Shown piece by piece: positions 23,018 through 33,997 of a DNA stretch of 64,000 nucleotides; positions within the stretch are counted from its first letter, which is position 1; the number at the start of each line of letters is the position of its first letter. This DNA is from Eutreptiella sp. 'Long Island Sound 2002' (Eukaryota > Euglenozoa > Euglenophyceae > Eutreptiales > Eutreptiaceae). Position numbers and translations under genes: made by a program. The DNA lies in contig OZ038380.1 in the NCBI GenBank assembly GCA_964036045.1, positions 69,982,186-70,046,185 on the forward strand, written 5' to 3'. The notes under the pieces are model-generated. The model made no database searches and was not told the DNA's origin. It was given only the letters and a program-made list of their open reading frames with translations.

Positions 23018-24084
23018 GTGTGGGGACCTGGGGGTCCGAGATCTGCAGACCAATACTCACCCCCCGCCCCCCAACTTGTTGCGCACTCGAAGGGCATCCG
23101 GTTCCGAGCGAAGGAGACGGATACTCCCGCAATTGAGACCACGAAAAAGGGCCATGTGAGGGCTTGTGGTGGCGGCATTTTATGCGTTTTTGGAGAACAC
23201 GCGCAAACAGGGATTGGACTACCCCAAGCGCACACCGGCACAAACAGCCACTGCCAAAAGGCAAGCACGGCAGGAAAAGGGTCCGGCTCTGGGCGTTGTT
23301 GAAGAAAAAAATATGAGAACAAGCACAGAAAGACGGCACAAATGAAGGGCACTGGACAAGATGTGGGACAGGCGCGTTCCGAAGAACGGGGGGAGGGTCA
23401 ATCCCGATCCGCAGGATCGCCATTTTTTTCTTTGTACCATCACACATAAGACTAGGGCTGGCGGCGGGGGGGGGGGGGGGCACTCATTCTTTTTTTTTGC
23501 TCAGAAAATTTCGCACGGCAACGTTTTTGAACCAAAGCCCCAGACCCAATTGTCGCATCGCATTTTCCTTCTGGTCTTTAAGGCATGGGTTTGAGCAGCG
23601 ACGTTCAGTTGAGGTCAGGGTCATGCCGTGGCACTGGAAGAAGGGGGGTGTTGAGACCAAGTGGAGTGGGGGTTCAGCACCTCCACTTTTGTGGTGGCTG
23701 AAGTAGTGACGGGAACCGGAACGGGGAATTTTTCGGGGGTCTAAAGAGGCCGGGAAAAGGCCTGTGTTGTCTTTCTCACTCCACACCGGATTTCCCCCTC
23801 TCTCACCACAACCCTCTTTGCTCGCTATTGGGCCCAATTGCTCCCTATATTTGGGCCCACAGACCCTCAGCTCGCATGCCGAATTGCTTGGGGACAGTCT
23901 GGCGTGTGGAACAGTGAGCACACTCAGTTCTCCCCACTACGGGCACCTGTGCACTTGCCGCATCAGGCGTCTGGAATGACTGAATGCCAAGCCTGCCAGC
24001 GCTGCCAAGGGAGGGGAGCAGCGGGCTGCCATTCTGAACAGGGCAAATGTTCTACTCTCACCCACAAAACTGCAACCCCCCCCC

Positions 24085-24125
<41 letters not shown>

Positions 24126-25013
24126 GGGGGAAGGGTGATCGCCCCCTGCCCGCCCAACAACCTCAATCAACAAAAGCAGGTCGCACAAGCGCCATGGCAA
24201 TGGACTTCGGTACTACATCAGGCCTCCGGGCCACAGAGCCCGGGCCCCACTGCATGAAGCAAGGCCAAGTTGAAAGGCCCACGCCCATTTGTACGAAGGA
24301 GTGGCATCGGTGGTGGGTAGTGGCAAGGCGCAGGAGTTGCCCAGTTGCATGACGCAGACGAGAATAGCGAGGGATTGGGAATGTTAAGGCAAATCCAGGA
24401 AGGCACAGGGAGGGCCAGGGCATGAGCAGGAGGAGGTGGGTGCACAATGCAGCAGGTGGTAGGGACCATGAGTACTGGCAGCTAAATGCATCACAATCCA
24501 TCTGGTCATATGCTGCCATGTCATATTGGGCACTGTGGGTCAGATCGTATGAAGCAGACAGGCCAAGTCGTACCCGGGGGGGCGGGGGGGGGGGGGTGGG
24601 AAAACGGTCCCACATGTAGCGGTATGGCCTTCTCATTGTTTGGCAAACCCCAAAGTATGTGGGCAGACACCCTAGATTGCAGATAGCACAGTCTGCGTCA
24701 CGTTTGTGAATACTGAGAGATGCTGGCGTCCCTTTGCCGAAGAAGTGCAAAATGATACAATACAGCACTCGCACGCCTCTTCTGAGGAAAACAATACGTT
24801 CGCTGTGCACCCTTGAGCACCCCGTACACACCAGAGCAGAGTACTATTTGAGTCCGAATCCCCCTGTGCAAGGGAGATTAGGTTTGTGCAGCAGTCGTAA
24901 CGAGGGGCTTCAAGGGATCAGGAAGCCCCTGTGCCCTGTGTAGCACAGTATGGTATCGGGACTGCAGGTGTAATTTGTAGTATGCTTCACTACATATGCG
25001 CACCACACTGCAG
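23018..25013 (+). other. Intron between exon F and exon G
   Basis: 1,996 bp, GTGTGG to CACTGCAG. It contains C/G runs, a CT microsatellite (24,088–24,122) and a perfect 9-bp hairpin (AGGGGCTTC / GAAGCCCCT, about 24,903–24,931). No gene is recognised. Confidence 0.55.
24088..24122. repeat. CT microsatellite
   Basis: An uninterrupted CT dinucleotide run that follows a C run. Confidence 0.9.
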
Positions 25014-25138
25014 ATGAGCGAGTTGGAGACTGAAATTGAAGAGAAGACAGTTGCTAGTCAAATGCTTCAACAGGAATTTGATAAATGTCGCAACGAGGAG
25101 AGCAGTTGGAGAGCGCAAGCTGACGCCGCTGGAGCCAG
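25014..25138 (+). CDS. Coiled-coil gene, exon G (phase 0 to 2)
   Basis: After CACACTGCAG the frame reads MSELETEIEEKTVASQMLQQ and ends in GAR with the arginine codon split at CCAG|GTCTGA. It encodes about 41 residues of coiled coil. The exon at 30,286 has the same length (125 nt) and phases, and shares SEL, EKT-x-A, LQ-x-E and the final R. This is direct evidence of exon duplication. Confidence 0.72.
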
Positions 25139-25639
25139 GTCTGAATGCCATGCATCCGCATCTGGTATCCTTGTTGCTGATTGAGATGGGCTTGATTTGT
25201 TGACACTTGGTGTTTCGTTGGGATTGCCAAACATTGGAAGACCAAGGTGGGCTTTGGATCTGGGAACGGTGTGGTAGGTGCAGGGGGACAAAGAGGAGGG
25301 CCTTGGGACGCCTTGAGGAGGAGAGGGGATCAGAGTGGAAGGGATCCCTAGAGACCTACGTTAGAACCAATATGGTTAATTTTAATTTTTAATATATGAA
25401 AGGGGGTAAAAATTAACCTGCCAAATATTAACACGTTAACCCAATTTTGGGTCATTTGCACCGCTTTGCTTGTGCGCGTACCATGCCCACTTGAAGTGTT
25501 TGGGTGGTCAAAGGGTGCCCAACGGGATGCTACAGGGGTTGCATAGTCCTATAGGTGGTTATGTAGCCCCACACATCCCTCTCCGGTCCCTCCACTCACC
25601 CCACTCCCAACCTCTTTTCTCCCTTGTGTAGCTCTTGTT

Positions 25640-26247
25640 ATGCCTTTCTCTTGGGACACCCTTCTCAAGCTTAGTATGACGCTCACGCGTTTGAGTGGGG
25701 CCAAGAGTTTGCGGGACCCTTTGGTCTCCCAACTCCTTGGTGAGTGGGTGGCCTCATCCCCTTTGGCCAAGGCGCGGTGGTACGAGGCCACCGAGGTTGC
25801 CCAACTCCCGCTCATCCGCAACAAGCAAATAGAGGCCGTGAAGCAATATGCCTCCGTCCTCTTCCCGGCGCCCGAATGGATCGGGTTACGTACCAAGGGC
25901 GGCTTGTGTCAGACTTCATGACCCGCCGGGGGCCGGCTTACACCGCCGCGATGGGCCTCCCATTCCCTGGCCCCATCCCTTCACGTGACCGCTTCACGGA
26001 CACGTGGAAGGAGTTGGTCAAGCCGCTTGTGCTAGATCGACCCGTGTCCGTGGCGGATCCCCCCACAAGCGGCCGCTCTTGGCCGTTGCAATTGTGGGCC
26101 CGCTACATCCAATCGCGTCCACCCCTTGTGGACACCATCGATTGGAAGCGGCCGCTCACTTTCCTCCTCCGTCTTGCCTGCCCGTGTGCCAGTGGAAGTT
26201 GGACCCAACCTTCCATTGGGCTCCTCAATCACGGCGCACGGGGCTGA
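25640..26247 (+). pseudogene. Element 2 reading frame, first part (frameshifted)
   Basis: The frame opens with MPFSWDTLLKLSMTLTRLSG after a possible acceptor (TTGTGTAG), runs to about 25,890 and then continues in another frame (RVTYQGRLVSDFMTRR ... DRFTDTWKELVKPLVLDRP) to 26,247. Conservation of the first part with element 1 (SSPLA and TKQVEGVK / NKQIEAVK) shows that this was protein coding. No known domain is recognised. The tryptophan- and arginine-rich second half could be DNA-binding, but that is a guess. It is broken, so probably inactive. Confidence 0.55.
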
Positions 26248-26935
26248 ACACCCGCCTACCTATGGGTGATTGGCATGGCCGTATGCGAGAATAAGGACAT
26301 GGCCGCGCTAGCGACAATATGGGGGCTTCTGGACCTGGCGTCCTCTCCCCGGCGAGCCCCTCAGCCCGGTGCCGGAGGGCATCAGCGTGGGGTCGCTAAG
26401 CTTGCTCAACTTGTTCGGCAACCCCCGAGGTGTGTTGTTCGGGACCACACACTTCCACGTGGCCCTCCACCACTGGGTCACGCTAGGATGGTGCCGCCAG
26501 TGGCGGCAGGGGAAGGGGGTCCACTTTGCGGTCCAGTGGACTGTTGTGGTGACCCCCCCCCCCCACGCCCTGTGTACGACCCCGCCGCCGAGCACCACTA
26601 CGAGGGGTCGGGGGGCGGCACAAGGAACACCGCCATGGCGTTCGCCAAGGCGGCCGTCCCTGCCGCCGCCCCCCCCTCCCCCCCCCCGCCCCCGCCGACG
26701 TCATGGTGGATCCTGTGGAGGCCCCGACAGCCTCCACACACTTTCGGACAGCCATGGCGGCTGTCCAAGCACAAGGAGCGCCGACGGGTTTAGAGGTATG
26801 CGTGCGTGTTTGTTGTTTAATATTTTGTCGGTTTTCGTTAATTTTTGTAGGTTAATATTTACTTTTTAAAACACTGGTGCAAAAATTAAAAAAGTTGTCG
26901 AAAAATTGATTGTTTTGTTGCCTGTCTCTCTGCAG

Positions 26936-27660
26936 GTGGTGGATGTCGTGGTCAACGCCGGAGACGCGCGGCCGGTCCGCGTCTCGTGGCGCGACCGCGA
27001 CCAGGCGCACGAGGTGCCTCTGGGGCACCTGCACCGCCTCCTCGCGGCCCACCCGCCGTTGGGTTGGCCATCTTGAGGGAGTTGAGGGATTGGGAGCAGG
27101 GGAGGGTCTGCTCGGAGGTGTGGGTGGGTGCAGGGAGGTACAAGGCTGGGGATTGGGCCAGGTTGGGGCAGATGGGGTACACTGGCGCAGAGGATGAGGG
27201 GATGTGGGCTGCGACGATGGGGGGTGATTGGGAGGGTGAGGAAGCCGTGAAAGAGGAACCCCTACCCCCCAGGGCCAAACCACCCACCCCCAAACCCCCG
27301 GTCACCAAAGCCGGTGTCAAGAAAACCTCCGGATGGCGTTTTGAGTCGGATGACTCATTGGATGGAGGCATCCCCCCCAATAAGAGACAGGCCTGCCCCC
27401 CCAAGCCCCCCCCCCCCCCCTGGCCACAAAGGCCACCCCCGCCCCCAAGACAACCTTTGGGGGGGGGATGGTGCCAACGACCCCCTCGTCGGCACCAAAG
27501 TCCACGTCCCGTACCCCACGGGCGTGGAGGTGGGCACCGTCACCGGTGTCCACCGGAGGAAAGCGGGGGTTGTCTGGGTGGAATACCCAGGCAACCCCAC
27601 ACATGTCACCGTAGTGCTCGTCCTACACAATTTTCATACCATGCTTTCTTGCCTCCGTAG
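26936..27660 (+). pseudogene. Element 2 reading frame, second part (frameshifted)
   Basis: After the strong acceptor CTCTCTGCAG the frame reads VVDVVVNAGDARPVRVSWRD to LGHLHRLLAAHPP. It then shifts by one base near 27,055 to continue ILRELRDWEQGR and a proline- and charge-rich linker. A further shift near 27,460 reaches VHVPYPTGVEVGTVTG. The same three blocks occur in the same order in the 46.6–49.9 kb element (VRVEYQGADGGIEDVV, VLRGLQEWQHGR, VWVPYPQGLEKGKVLG). The short beta-rich blocks resemble small SH3- or Tudor-like barrels in spacing, which is inference only. Confidence 0.6.
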
Positions 27661-27779
27661 GTTTGAAAATCACCTGTGTACCCCAGGTGCATTTGCACAC
27701 GTTAAAAACCTGTGATTATGCATGCTCGTTGCCGGGTACCTGCACCTGTAAGTTTCTGGACGTTCCCTGCCATAATGCC

Positions 27780-27930
27780 TGTAAAATTACCCGCAGTTTG
27801 TGTAGGCTTTGCCTTCAGGATGACCCGTGAAATGTGCCTGTAAAATTACCCGCGGTTCGTGTAGGCTTTGCCTTCAGGATGACCCGTGAAATGTGCATGT
27901 AAAACTACCCGCAGTTCGTGTAGGCTATGG
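27780..27930 (+). repeat. 59-bp tandem repeat inside element 2
   Basis: Two full units and one partial unit begin TGTAAAATTACCCGC at 27,780, 27,839 and 27,898, a constant 59-bp period. Each full unit contains GTGTAGGCTTTGCCTTCAGG. Confidence 0.85.
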
Positions 27931-28078
27931 GTACATTTTTACTCGACTGGTAGCAAGGCGGATTCGGGGGGAAAACGACACGCAATTTTTGCAGGTAATT
28001 TTGAAAATGTTGTAGGTAAATTTCCGGGTTTTAATGTACCCAAACATGTGGGATGAAGGACGAGCACCACGGTAACAT

Positions 28079-28348
28079 GTGACGCTCGACGAGATGGCCC
28101 GCGGCCTCCTCTTCCCCTCCCCAGAGGCCACCCAAGAACACCTCGAGCGTGTTCGCACGGGCAAAGGGAAAGCCACCCCCCCCCCCCCCCACCCTTCGGG
28201 CCAGCCTGACCTGAAGACTAACCCCCCAACAAACCCCAAACCCAACCCCCCAAGTAACCCCAAAGCACAAAACATGCCCACTCCTAACCCCACCCCTCAC
28301 CCAACCCAACAATTGTGTGACCCCAAAACGGGTTCCCAAGAAGTGTAA
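28079..28348 (+). pseudogene. Element 2 reading frame, last part
   Basis: An open frame of 89 codons begins MTLDEMARGLLFPSPEATQE, continues HLERVRTGKGK, and then becomes an N-P-K-P low-complexity tail ending at a stop. It is likely the C-terminal exon of the element protein. I found no counterpart elsewhere in the window, so support is weaker than for the upstream blocks. Confidence 0.4.
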
Positions 28349-29763
28349 CCAACAGGTGACACCACCTGTGGTACTGGTGGAATACTAGCAATGGAGCGCG
28401 TAATGATCTTGGAAGTGATTAAAAAGGTATTTCTTGTCTTGTTGTGTGCTTGTAGGGATTTTCAGGGAGGGTTCATTTTTGGAGAAAAGGGTTTGTTTTG
28501 CGAGGTTAATATTAACGTCACCGACGCATTAATTTTTAATATTTCAAATATTAAATGGAAAATTAAAATCAAAAATTAAACCCGAGGACCGTTTTAATAT
28601 TTTTTTCCGTGGAAGCAGGTGAGACCCCCCCCCCCCGACCCCCGGGTAGAAATGACAACCGATCCCATAAGGCACCCCATGGGGGTAGAGTTTTTCCCGT
28701 CTAAACCCCTCAACACCCCCCGAAAGGGTCAGTTTTGGGTTAACGCATTAATTTTTGGCCAAATATTAAAAATATTGGTTTTAACATAGGTCTCTACGGA
28801 TAGGAGGAGAGACACATACATTTTCCCACAAGCACACACAGCCCACAGGCACGATGCGCAACACACAACCAAGTCCATTCACCAGAAGTACCATCCGGCA
28901 AACCTACTCCACAACTCCACTTTTATGAACCCTTCCCCCCCCACACACACGTTGTGCCGCAATGGAGGTGGGCTTCATGGAACCTAGTGAATTTTCTTTC
29001 ACAAGGAATCGAAACCGCGAAAGGAGACCAACTCCGAAGCTCTCACACAGATGACTGCTACTGCAGTTGTGTGTGCACAGGATGCCTGCGGAGCATGCAT
29101 GCCCTCTAAGTTGAGGGAAGCATCCCATCAGCTGTGTCATGAATAGCTCAAAATGAAACGCACACAAATGAAACACTTTCCATTGCGCGACTGCCGACAA
29201 GTTCTGTTTTGGTGAAGGCTCCACCGATTAGCCTCAACAAATTGTATATTCTACATTTGAGATCTTGAATTGGCAAGTTGTTCCCTGAAGTTGTGAGACA
29301 CTGTGCTTTTTGTCTATCTACCCCCTTTTTGAAGGCCTCCACAATGTGCCAAACTGACCATTGTGCACATGTTTGACCAATGGAAGTCCTTAATGAATTC
29401 GTTGCAAAACAGCTGTGGTTGAGCTAGCCTTATTAGCACGAGCATTTGTGCTCAAACATCATAGATTGATTGGCATGTGTGTACCATTTGTGAATTGTCC
29501 TTTTCGATAAGGCTCATGCCTTGGGCAATATTTGTTGTTTTGCTCGACCTGCCGTGCCACTATGCCTATTTGTCCAATTTTAGGTATCGAGAAGTTCAAA
29601 TCTATTTAATGCTTTCTCATCTCCAAATTGAGTATTACAACAATTTCACACATTTGTCTTCACATGTGCTAATATTGGTGCTTTTTGTGTTGAAGGGCAC
29701 GGTGACCCCCAAATCACCTCAGCAAAAATAGCGTGGCTGCATACCATTGTCACTACGCATTAG

Positions 29764-29890
29764 GGTGCATCAGTTGGAGGCTCAAGTGGAAACTCTGCAC
29801 ACTACTGTGAGTGTTATCGAGAAGGCCAGTGATGAAGCAGATCAGGTTTTGGCCTTGAAGATGATGGAGGTTCGGCAACTTAATGATCAG
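29764..29890 (+). CDS. Coiled-coil gene, exon H (phase 2 to 0)
   Basis: After CGCATTAG the first base completes an arginine codon and the frame reads VHQLEAQVETLHTTVSVIEK and continues to EVRQLNDQ at TCAG|GTACTA. It encodes 42 codons of coiled coil. It parallels exon F, with the QLE-x-Q start and the EV-x-QL end in the same positions and the same phases, and is three heptads shorter. Confidence 0.72.
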
Positions 29891-30285
29891 GTACTAATGA
29901 CCAGAGATTCTGGAGGGACTGGGAGGGATGGAACATTGTCCGTTGTGGGTTGTGTTGGGCAAGGCAGCCCTCAGCAGTCAGCAGCCATCTACGGGCTGTT
30001 TTCTGCTGAACATTTTCAGTTCTACTGGCCACATGTTAGACTTGGGGCTTCTGAACTGCAGGGCGAGCACTGCAGCATCCAACACGACAAATCAAACATG
30101 GCATACCTGCCGGGGGGGCTCCAACGTCGCTCTGACAGTATGGTTGATGTGGCAACATCTCCTCGAGCGTAGAAAGACATCAATGATTTCTGATGACAGG
30201 CTGTTCCTACACGCATTTTAATAGTCCGCTGTTTGTCACAGTTGTGCATGCTTTATATTGCCCTGTGATGACACCACTCTTGTAG
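29891..30285 (+). other. Intron between exon H and exon I
   Basis: 395 bp, GTACTA to CTCTTGTAG, the shortest intron seen. No other content is recognised. Confidence 0.6.
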
Positions 30286-30410
30286 GTATCTGAACTGCAG
30301 GCAGCAGTTCACGAAAAGACTGAGGCAACTGAGGTACTGCAGTACGAAGTTGAGGATCTGAGTAAGGAGACCGCTAAATTGACGTCCCACAAGAGCTTTG
30401 TGGACGGGAG
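30286..30410 (+). CDS. Coiled-coil gene, exon I (phase 0 to 2), last placed exon
   Basis: After CTCTTGTAG the frame reads VSELQAAVHEKTEATEVLQY and ends at VDGR with the arginine codon split at GGGAG|GTATGT. It has the same length, phases and pattern as exon G. A phase-2 exon must follow. A stretch at about 30,536–30,649 (GQLELERAIPIV then a stop) has the QLE motif at the expected offset, but it lacks an AG before it and soon turns non-helical, so I do not call it. Confidence 0.7.
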
Positions 30411-32750
30411 GTATGTACCGAGCGCTGGGGTGGGCTGGGGGAGCAATCCAATGCTGTGGTTGCTTTTGTCCAGTAAAGCATGCTTCTGAGAGGAGGGCCA
30501 CCAGGGAAGTGTTGAACCCTTGTTTCCCCCCATTATGCATTGGTCAACTGGAATTGGAACGTGCCATACCCATAGTGTTGCCAAAACCTCTTCGGTTTGA
30601 AGATCTCAAAGACGTAGCTTGCCAGCCTTCCACCCAAAGACACGCATGAACAGGTAACAGCGACCAGGCGGAGGGCGCCAAAGTCCTGTGCATGGGCGGG
30701 GGTGAGGTCTGGCTGGTTTCATCAGCATCGCCCCGCAGGGCTTTCTGCAGGGCATACCTAACGCATGCCCGCGTGCCCTCTTTTGTGTGGCACGAAGAGG
30801 CCAACGTGGTGCAGATGAGGCGCCATGAGGGCCAGCCGAAGGGGCCGAAATCCGGCACCATAAACAAGGCACATAGGCAGGGGGCGATGGATTTTCACTT
30901 GTGGGGGGGAGGGGTGGGGGTCAATAGAGCGAAGAGGGCAGTCTCAGTAGGATTTTGGGGGTCTGGTCAATTCAGCCCTGTTTGGCTGGGGGGGGGGGCT
31001 AGCCACGGGGCTCTATCCACACACACACCCCAGCCCCCAGAAGTGAAAGCCCACCCACCCCCGGGTGCCAAACCAAACCAAACCCCGAGGCCTAGGCCTG
31101 AATTAGAAGTGGGGGGGGCTGAGGGGTTCTGGGACCCAAAAGTTTGTGTACAAAAAGTGGCCTGGCCTTAGCAGCCACTGGCACCTGTGTCTCCATCGTG
31201 CCCACGAGTGACGATGCCCTCCCACCGTCTTGTGTCCGGGCTTGTCACCTCGCGGCCCCCTTTACGGGGGTGCTACGCTACTAAAGGATGTTGCCCCGGG
31301 TAGTTCCCGCTGGATGATCTCGATGATCTCCTGTGTGGCCAGCTAGCGGTACATGCCGCTTTAGTGAGCAACATCCAAAAGCAACAACAACGAGTGTTGC
31401 CCCCATGGTGGCGCTTATGCTTGCAGTAATATCTCATCCATAGCTTGCAGTAGTGTCCGTAGCTTGCAGCAGCGTCCCCCTGCGGCGGTGTGCTCAAGGA
31501 AGCCCTGCTTAGGCCATTCTAGGGCTACATTCAACCCATGCATATCGATGATGGACTTTCACTTTGGGCGGGAGGGTCAATAGAGCCCCTTGGCTAGACC
31601 TCCCTCTCCTAGGCTGAAGGCCCGGCTCTTGGGGCCCGAGAGCGCTAAAACAAAGGCTGCCTGGCACTTGAAGGCTACAAGGCCAACCCGGGCACGCTAG
31701 GTGGAGGGAGCAACAAACCTCTGTGGTAGACCAAGAGCCATGGAGAAATGGATGGTAGAGAGGACCAAGGTGTAGCGAAGAGGCAGGAAAGGACACCGAA
31801 CATTGCCCTCATCTCCGCGGAGAATAGTGACAAGGAGCTCAGAGGACTACCCTGCGTCGCTACACAACTGGATACGCCCAAAACCCGGGAGCGGCGGGAC
31901 GGCCAGGCATGCTAGCTAACGATCCCTGATCAACAAAGGACGAGATGCGGAGGGCGGCAAGATTACGTGTGCATGTGAGGGCAATGCCCCAGGCCAAGCA
32001 AGATAAGAGAAGGGGGGTCTGTGGCTCCCCCGGCACTCGCGGAAAAACCCGTGTCGCTCATGGGCACCAGAGCCCACTTGCATTGTTGTAGATGGGGAGA
32101 CACCCAAATGGGCCCGGAGACCATGATTGGCTGGACCACGGAGCCCTTTGTCACAAGAGACCATGCAAGAACTACTCGAGGGCGACAACTTGGAGTGGCC
32201 CACCACCCCTTTGAAATCGGCCCCGAGGTGACGAGCTCGGATGCAAGACGGCGGACGGGCAGGGTCATTCATAGACATGCTGGAGATAGGGCTGCCAATG
32301 GCTGATGTGACCTAGGAGCTGTGGGAGACGCCACTGATGAGACTGATTTGGGCGGATGTCCGGATTATGCGGAGACTGGTGTGGCGAGACGTCGCTGAGA
32401 GTGGGTACCATGCACACAGGTCAACACTATCGTAGCCACATGGACAATTTTGTGGTAGGCCACCTGAACAATTTTTGCTTTCTAGCACCTTTGCTGCCAA
32501 TATCACATGGTCCCTATTGATTGAGTGCTTATGATAGACCGCCCCCTCCCAATCTTTTTTGGGGGATGCTGCCCCAAGTGAAAGTCTTGCTTCCCCAAAG
32601 GAGACACAACACAACGTCGTGCGCCTGATTTCTACCTGTGATCTCGCTATGTGAACATATTGATGAGAAACACGTGCCCAATTGATTTCTCTTCTTGTGT
32701 TCTTAACCAGTTGCAAACGGAGATGCCAAGTTTTGGTGCCTAGGGGTTGA
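30411..32750. other. No gene recognised
   Basis: The 3' part of the coiled-coil gene should begin here, but I cannot place an exon with confidence. A frame at 30,692–31,171 reads HEEANVVQMRRHEG downstream of a CTGCAG acceptor-like site and then becomes low complexity. The remainder shows no domain, RNA gene or clear repeat. Confidence 0.4.
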
Positions 32751-32756
32751 GAGGTA

Positions 32757-32945
32757 CATCTATCTACCTACCTACCTACCTACCTACCTACCTACCTACC
32801 TACATACCTACCTACCTACCTACCTACCTACCTAGCCACCTACCCACCTACCTACCTACCCACCTACCTACCTATCCATCCATCTATCTGTCTATCTATC
32901 TACCTACCCACCTACCTCCCTCCCTACCTACCTACCTATCTATCC
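32757..32945. repeat. CTAC/CTAT tetranucleotide microsatellite
   Basis: About 47 units of CTAC with scattered CCAC, CATC and TATC variants. It gives a spurious YLPT repeat reading frame. Confidence 0.92.
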
Positions 32946-33650
32946 ATCTATGTATATCCTCGAATTTACACCCCTCTCCCAAACTCTCGACCCTCTCCCA
33001 AACTCTCGAGCTCCACCACACGGATCAAAAATACTTGAGAAGAGTACCACTTGATGCATACATGTGGCAAAATGGGCTAATGTGTGTCGAAATGGGCTAA
33101 TGTGCGTCGAAATGGGCTCCAAATGGGCACCATTGTCCCGTCTGAGCACCCCTAATAGTACAAGATCAATTTTGGAAAATTGCATTTTGACCCAAGTGTG
33201 ACACATTTTGGGTCACAAAAAAGCCCATTTTTATGGTTTTTGGCACCTTACAGAGGCCAAAACGGCGCAAATGGGGCTCAAAAATGGGCTCATTTCATTT
33301 GTTCTTGTACCGCTAATGTTCCCCGATCACTTTTGGAAATACATGTTTCTGACCCTTTTTGCACCCATCTTTTGGGGGCGCACTTGACACGGGGCGCGTG
33401 CGGTGTGGAGATTTAGCGGTCTGGCGTGACCAAGCAGCTGCAGCTTCTGCCCAGGGGCCCTTTGTCTAGGGGTTTTATGCCTAATCTGTGATACTCTTGA
33501 CTTGAATTACTTCACCAACTTGTTCCGTCAAACCGCCCATGCCTTGAGCGCCATATGATGCAAGACGTGGCGCTACACCAATGTCTTGTGTTGCTCTTTA
33601 AAGATTCTGCCCTGGAAGCTCAACCCAACATGTGGTACCCAAGGGTTCCA
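32946..33650. other. No gene recognised
   Basis: Contains short direct repeats of AAATGGGCT (33,071–33,120 and again near 33,290). No coding evidence. Confidence 0.4.
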
Positions 33651-33997
33651 TAGAGACCTATGTTAAAACCAATATTCTTAATTTTTGGCCAAAAATTAAT
33701 ATATTAACTGAAAGTTGACCCTTTTTTTGGGGGGGGGGTTAGGGGTTTACATGGCAAAAACTTTACGCGCATGGGGTGCCTTACGCCATCGGTTGCCATT
33801 TTCATCCGGGGCTTGGGGGGGGGGTCTCGCCGGTTTCCTTGCGCAAAAATACCAAAATGGTCCTCGGCATTAATTTTTACTTTCAATTTTTGAAGAATTT
33901 TCTGAAACATTAAAAATCAAAGAGCAACATTAACAGCAACCTCGCAAAAATGAACTGTTTTTTGCAAATATTGGCCCTCCCTGAAAATTCGCACAAA
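33651..33997 (-). mobile_element. TAGAGACC-family element 3, end fragment
   Basis: It begins TAGAGACCTATGTTAAAACC and continues with TTAATTTTTGGCCAAA. Read in reverse complement it follows the right-hand ~330 bp of element 2 (28,465–28,796), including a GCGAGGTT piece, an AATTAAAAAT-type run and the GGGAGGG motif. No second end lies nearby, so this is a truncated copy. Confidence 0.75.

Larger units (their letters stand above)
25349..28796 (+). mobile_element. TAGAGACC-family element 2, long copy
   Basis: The ends are inverted: TAGAGACCTACGTTAGAACC on the left and, in reverse complement, TAGAGACCTATGTTAAAACC on the right. Both are followed by AT-rich sequence with TTAATTTTT and AATATTAA. The element is 3,448 bp and carries plus-strand reading-frame remnants listed separately. 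Element 1 (4,635–5,462) is an internally deleted version, and 33,651–33,997 is a fragment of its right end. It sits wholly inside an intron of the coiled-coil gene. I cannot assign it to a named transposon superfamily. Confidence 0.8.
25139..29763 (+). other. Intron between exon G and exon H
   Basis: 4,625 bp, GTCTGA to CGCATTAG. Three quarters of it is a single transposable element (25,349–28,796). The flanking parts, 25,139–25,348 and 28,797–29,763, show no gene. Confidence 0.6.
256..30410 (+). other. Multi-exon giant coiled-coil gene (visible span)
   Basis: Nine plus-strand coding segments, each closed by AG upstream and mostly GT downstream, encode coiled coil and nothing else recognisable, for about 2,990 residues. 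Their splice phases run 0>2, 2>2, 2>?, 0>0, 0>2, 2>0, 0>2, 2>0, 0>2. One link, the donor of the 17,960 exon, is not clean. No start methionine exon and no terminal stop exon can be assigned, so both ends are open. Visible introns range from 395 to 8,147 bp and carry most of the transposon debris of the first 30 kb. The protein would be a long filament or tether, cytoskeletal, centrosomal or Golgi-like by analogy. That role is inference only, because no globular domain is visible. One gene is the simplest reading, but two or more adjacent related genes cannot be excluded without transcripts. Confidence 0.7.

Noticed and set aside
30536-30649. Next exon of the coiled-coil gene (GQLELERAIPIV)
   Set aside because: The QLE motif is at the right offset, but no AG precedes it, the peptide becomes proline-rich and a stop follows quickly.
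32747-33100. YLPT-repeat reading frame
   Set aside because: Encoded by the CTAC microsatellite.
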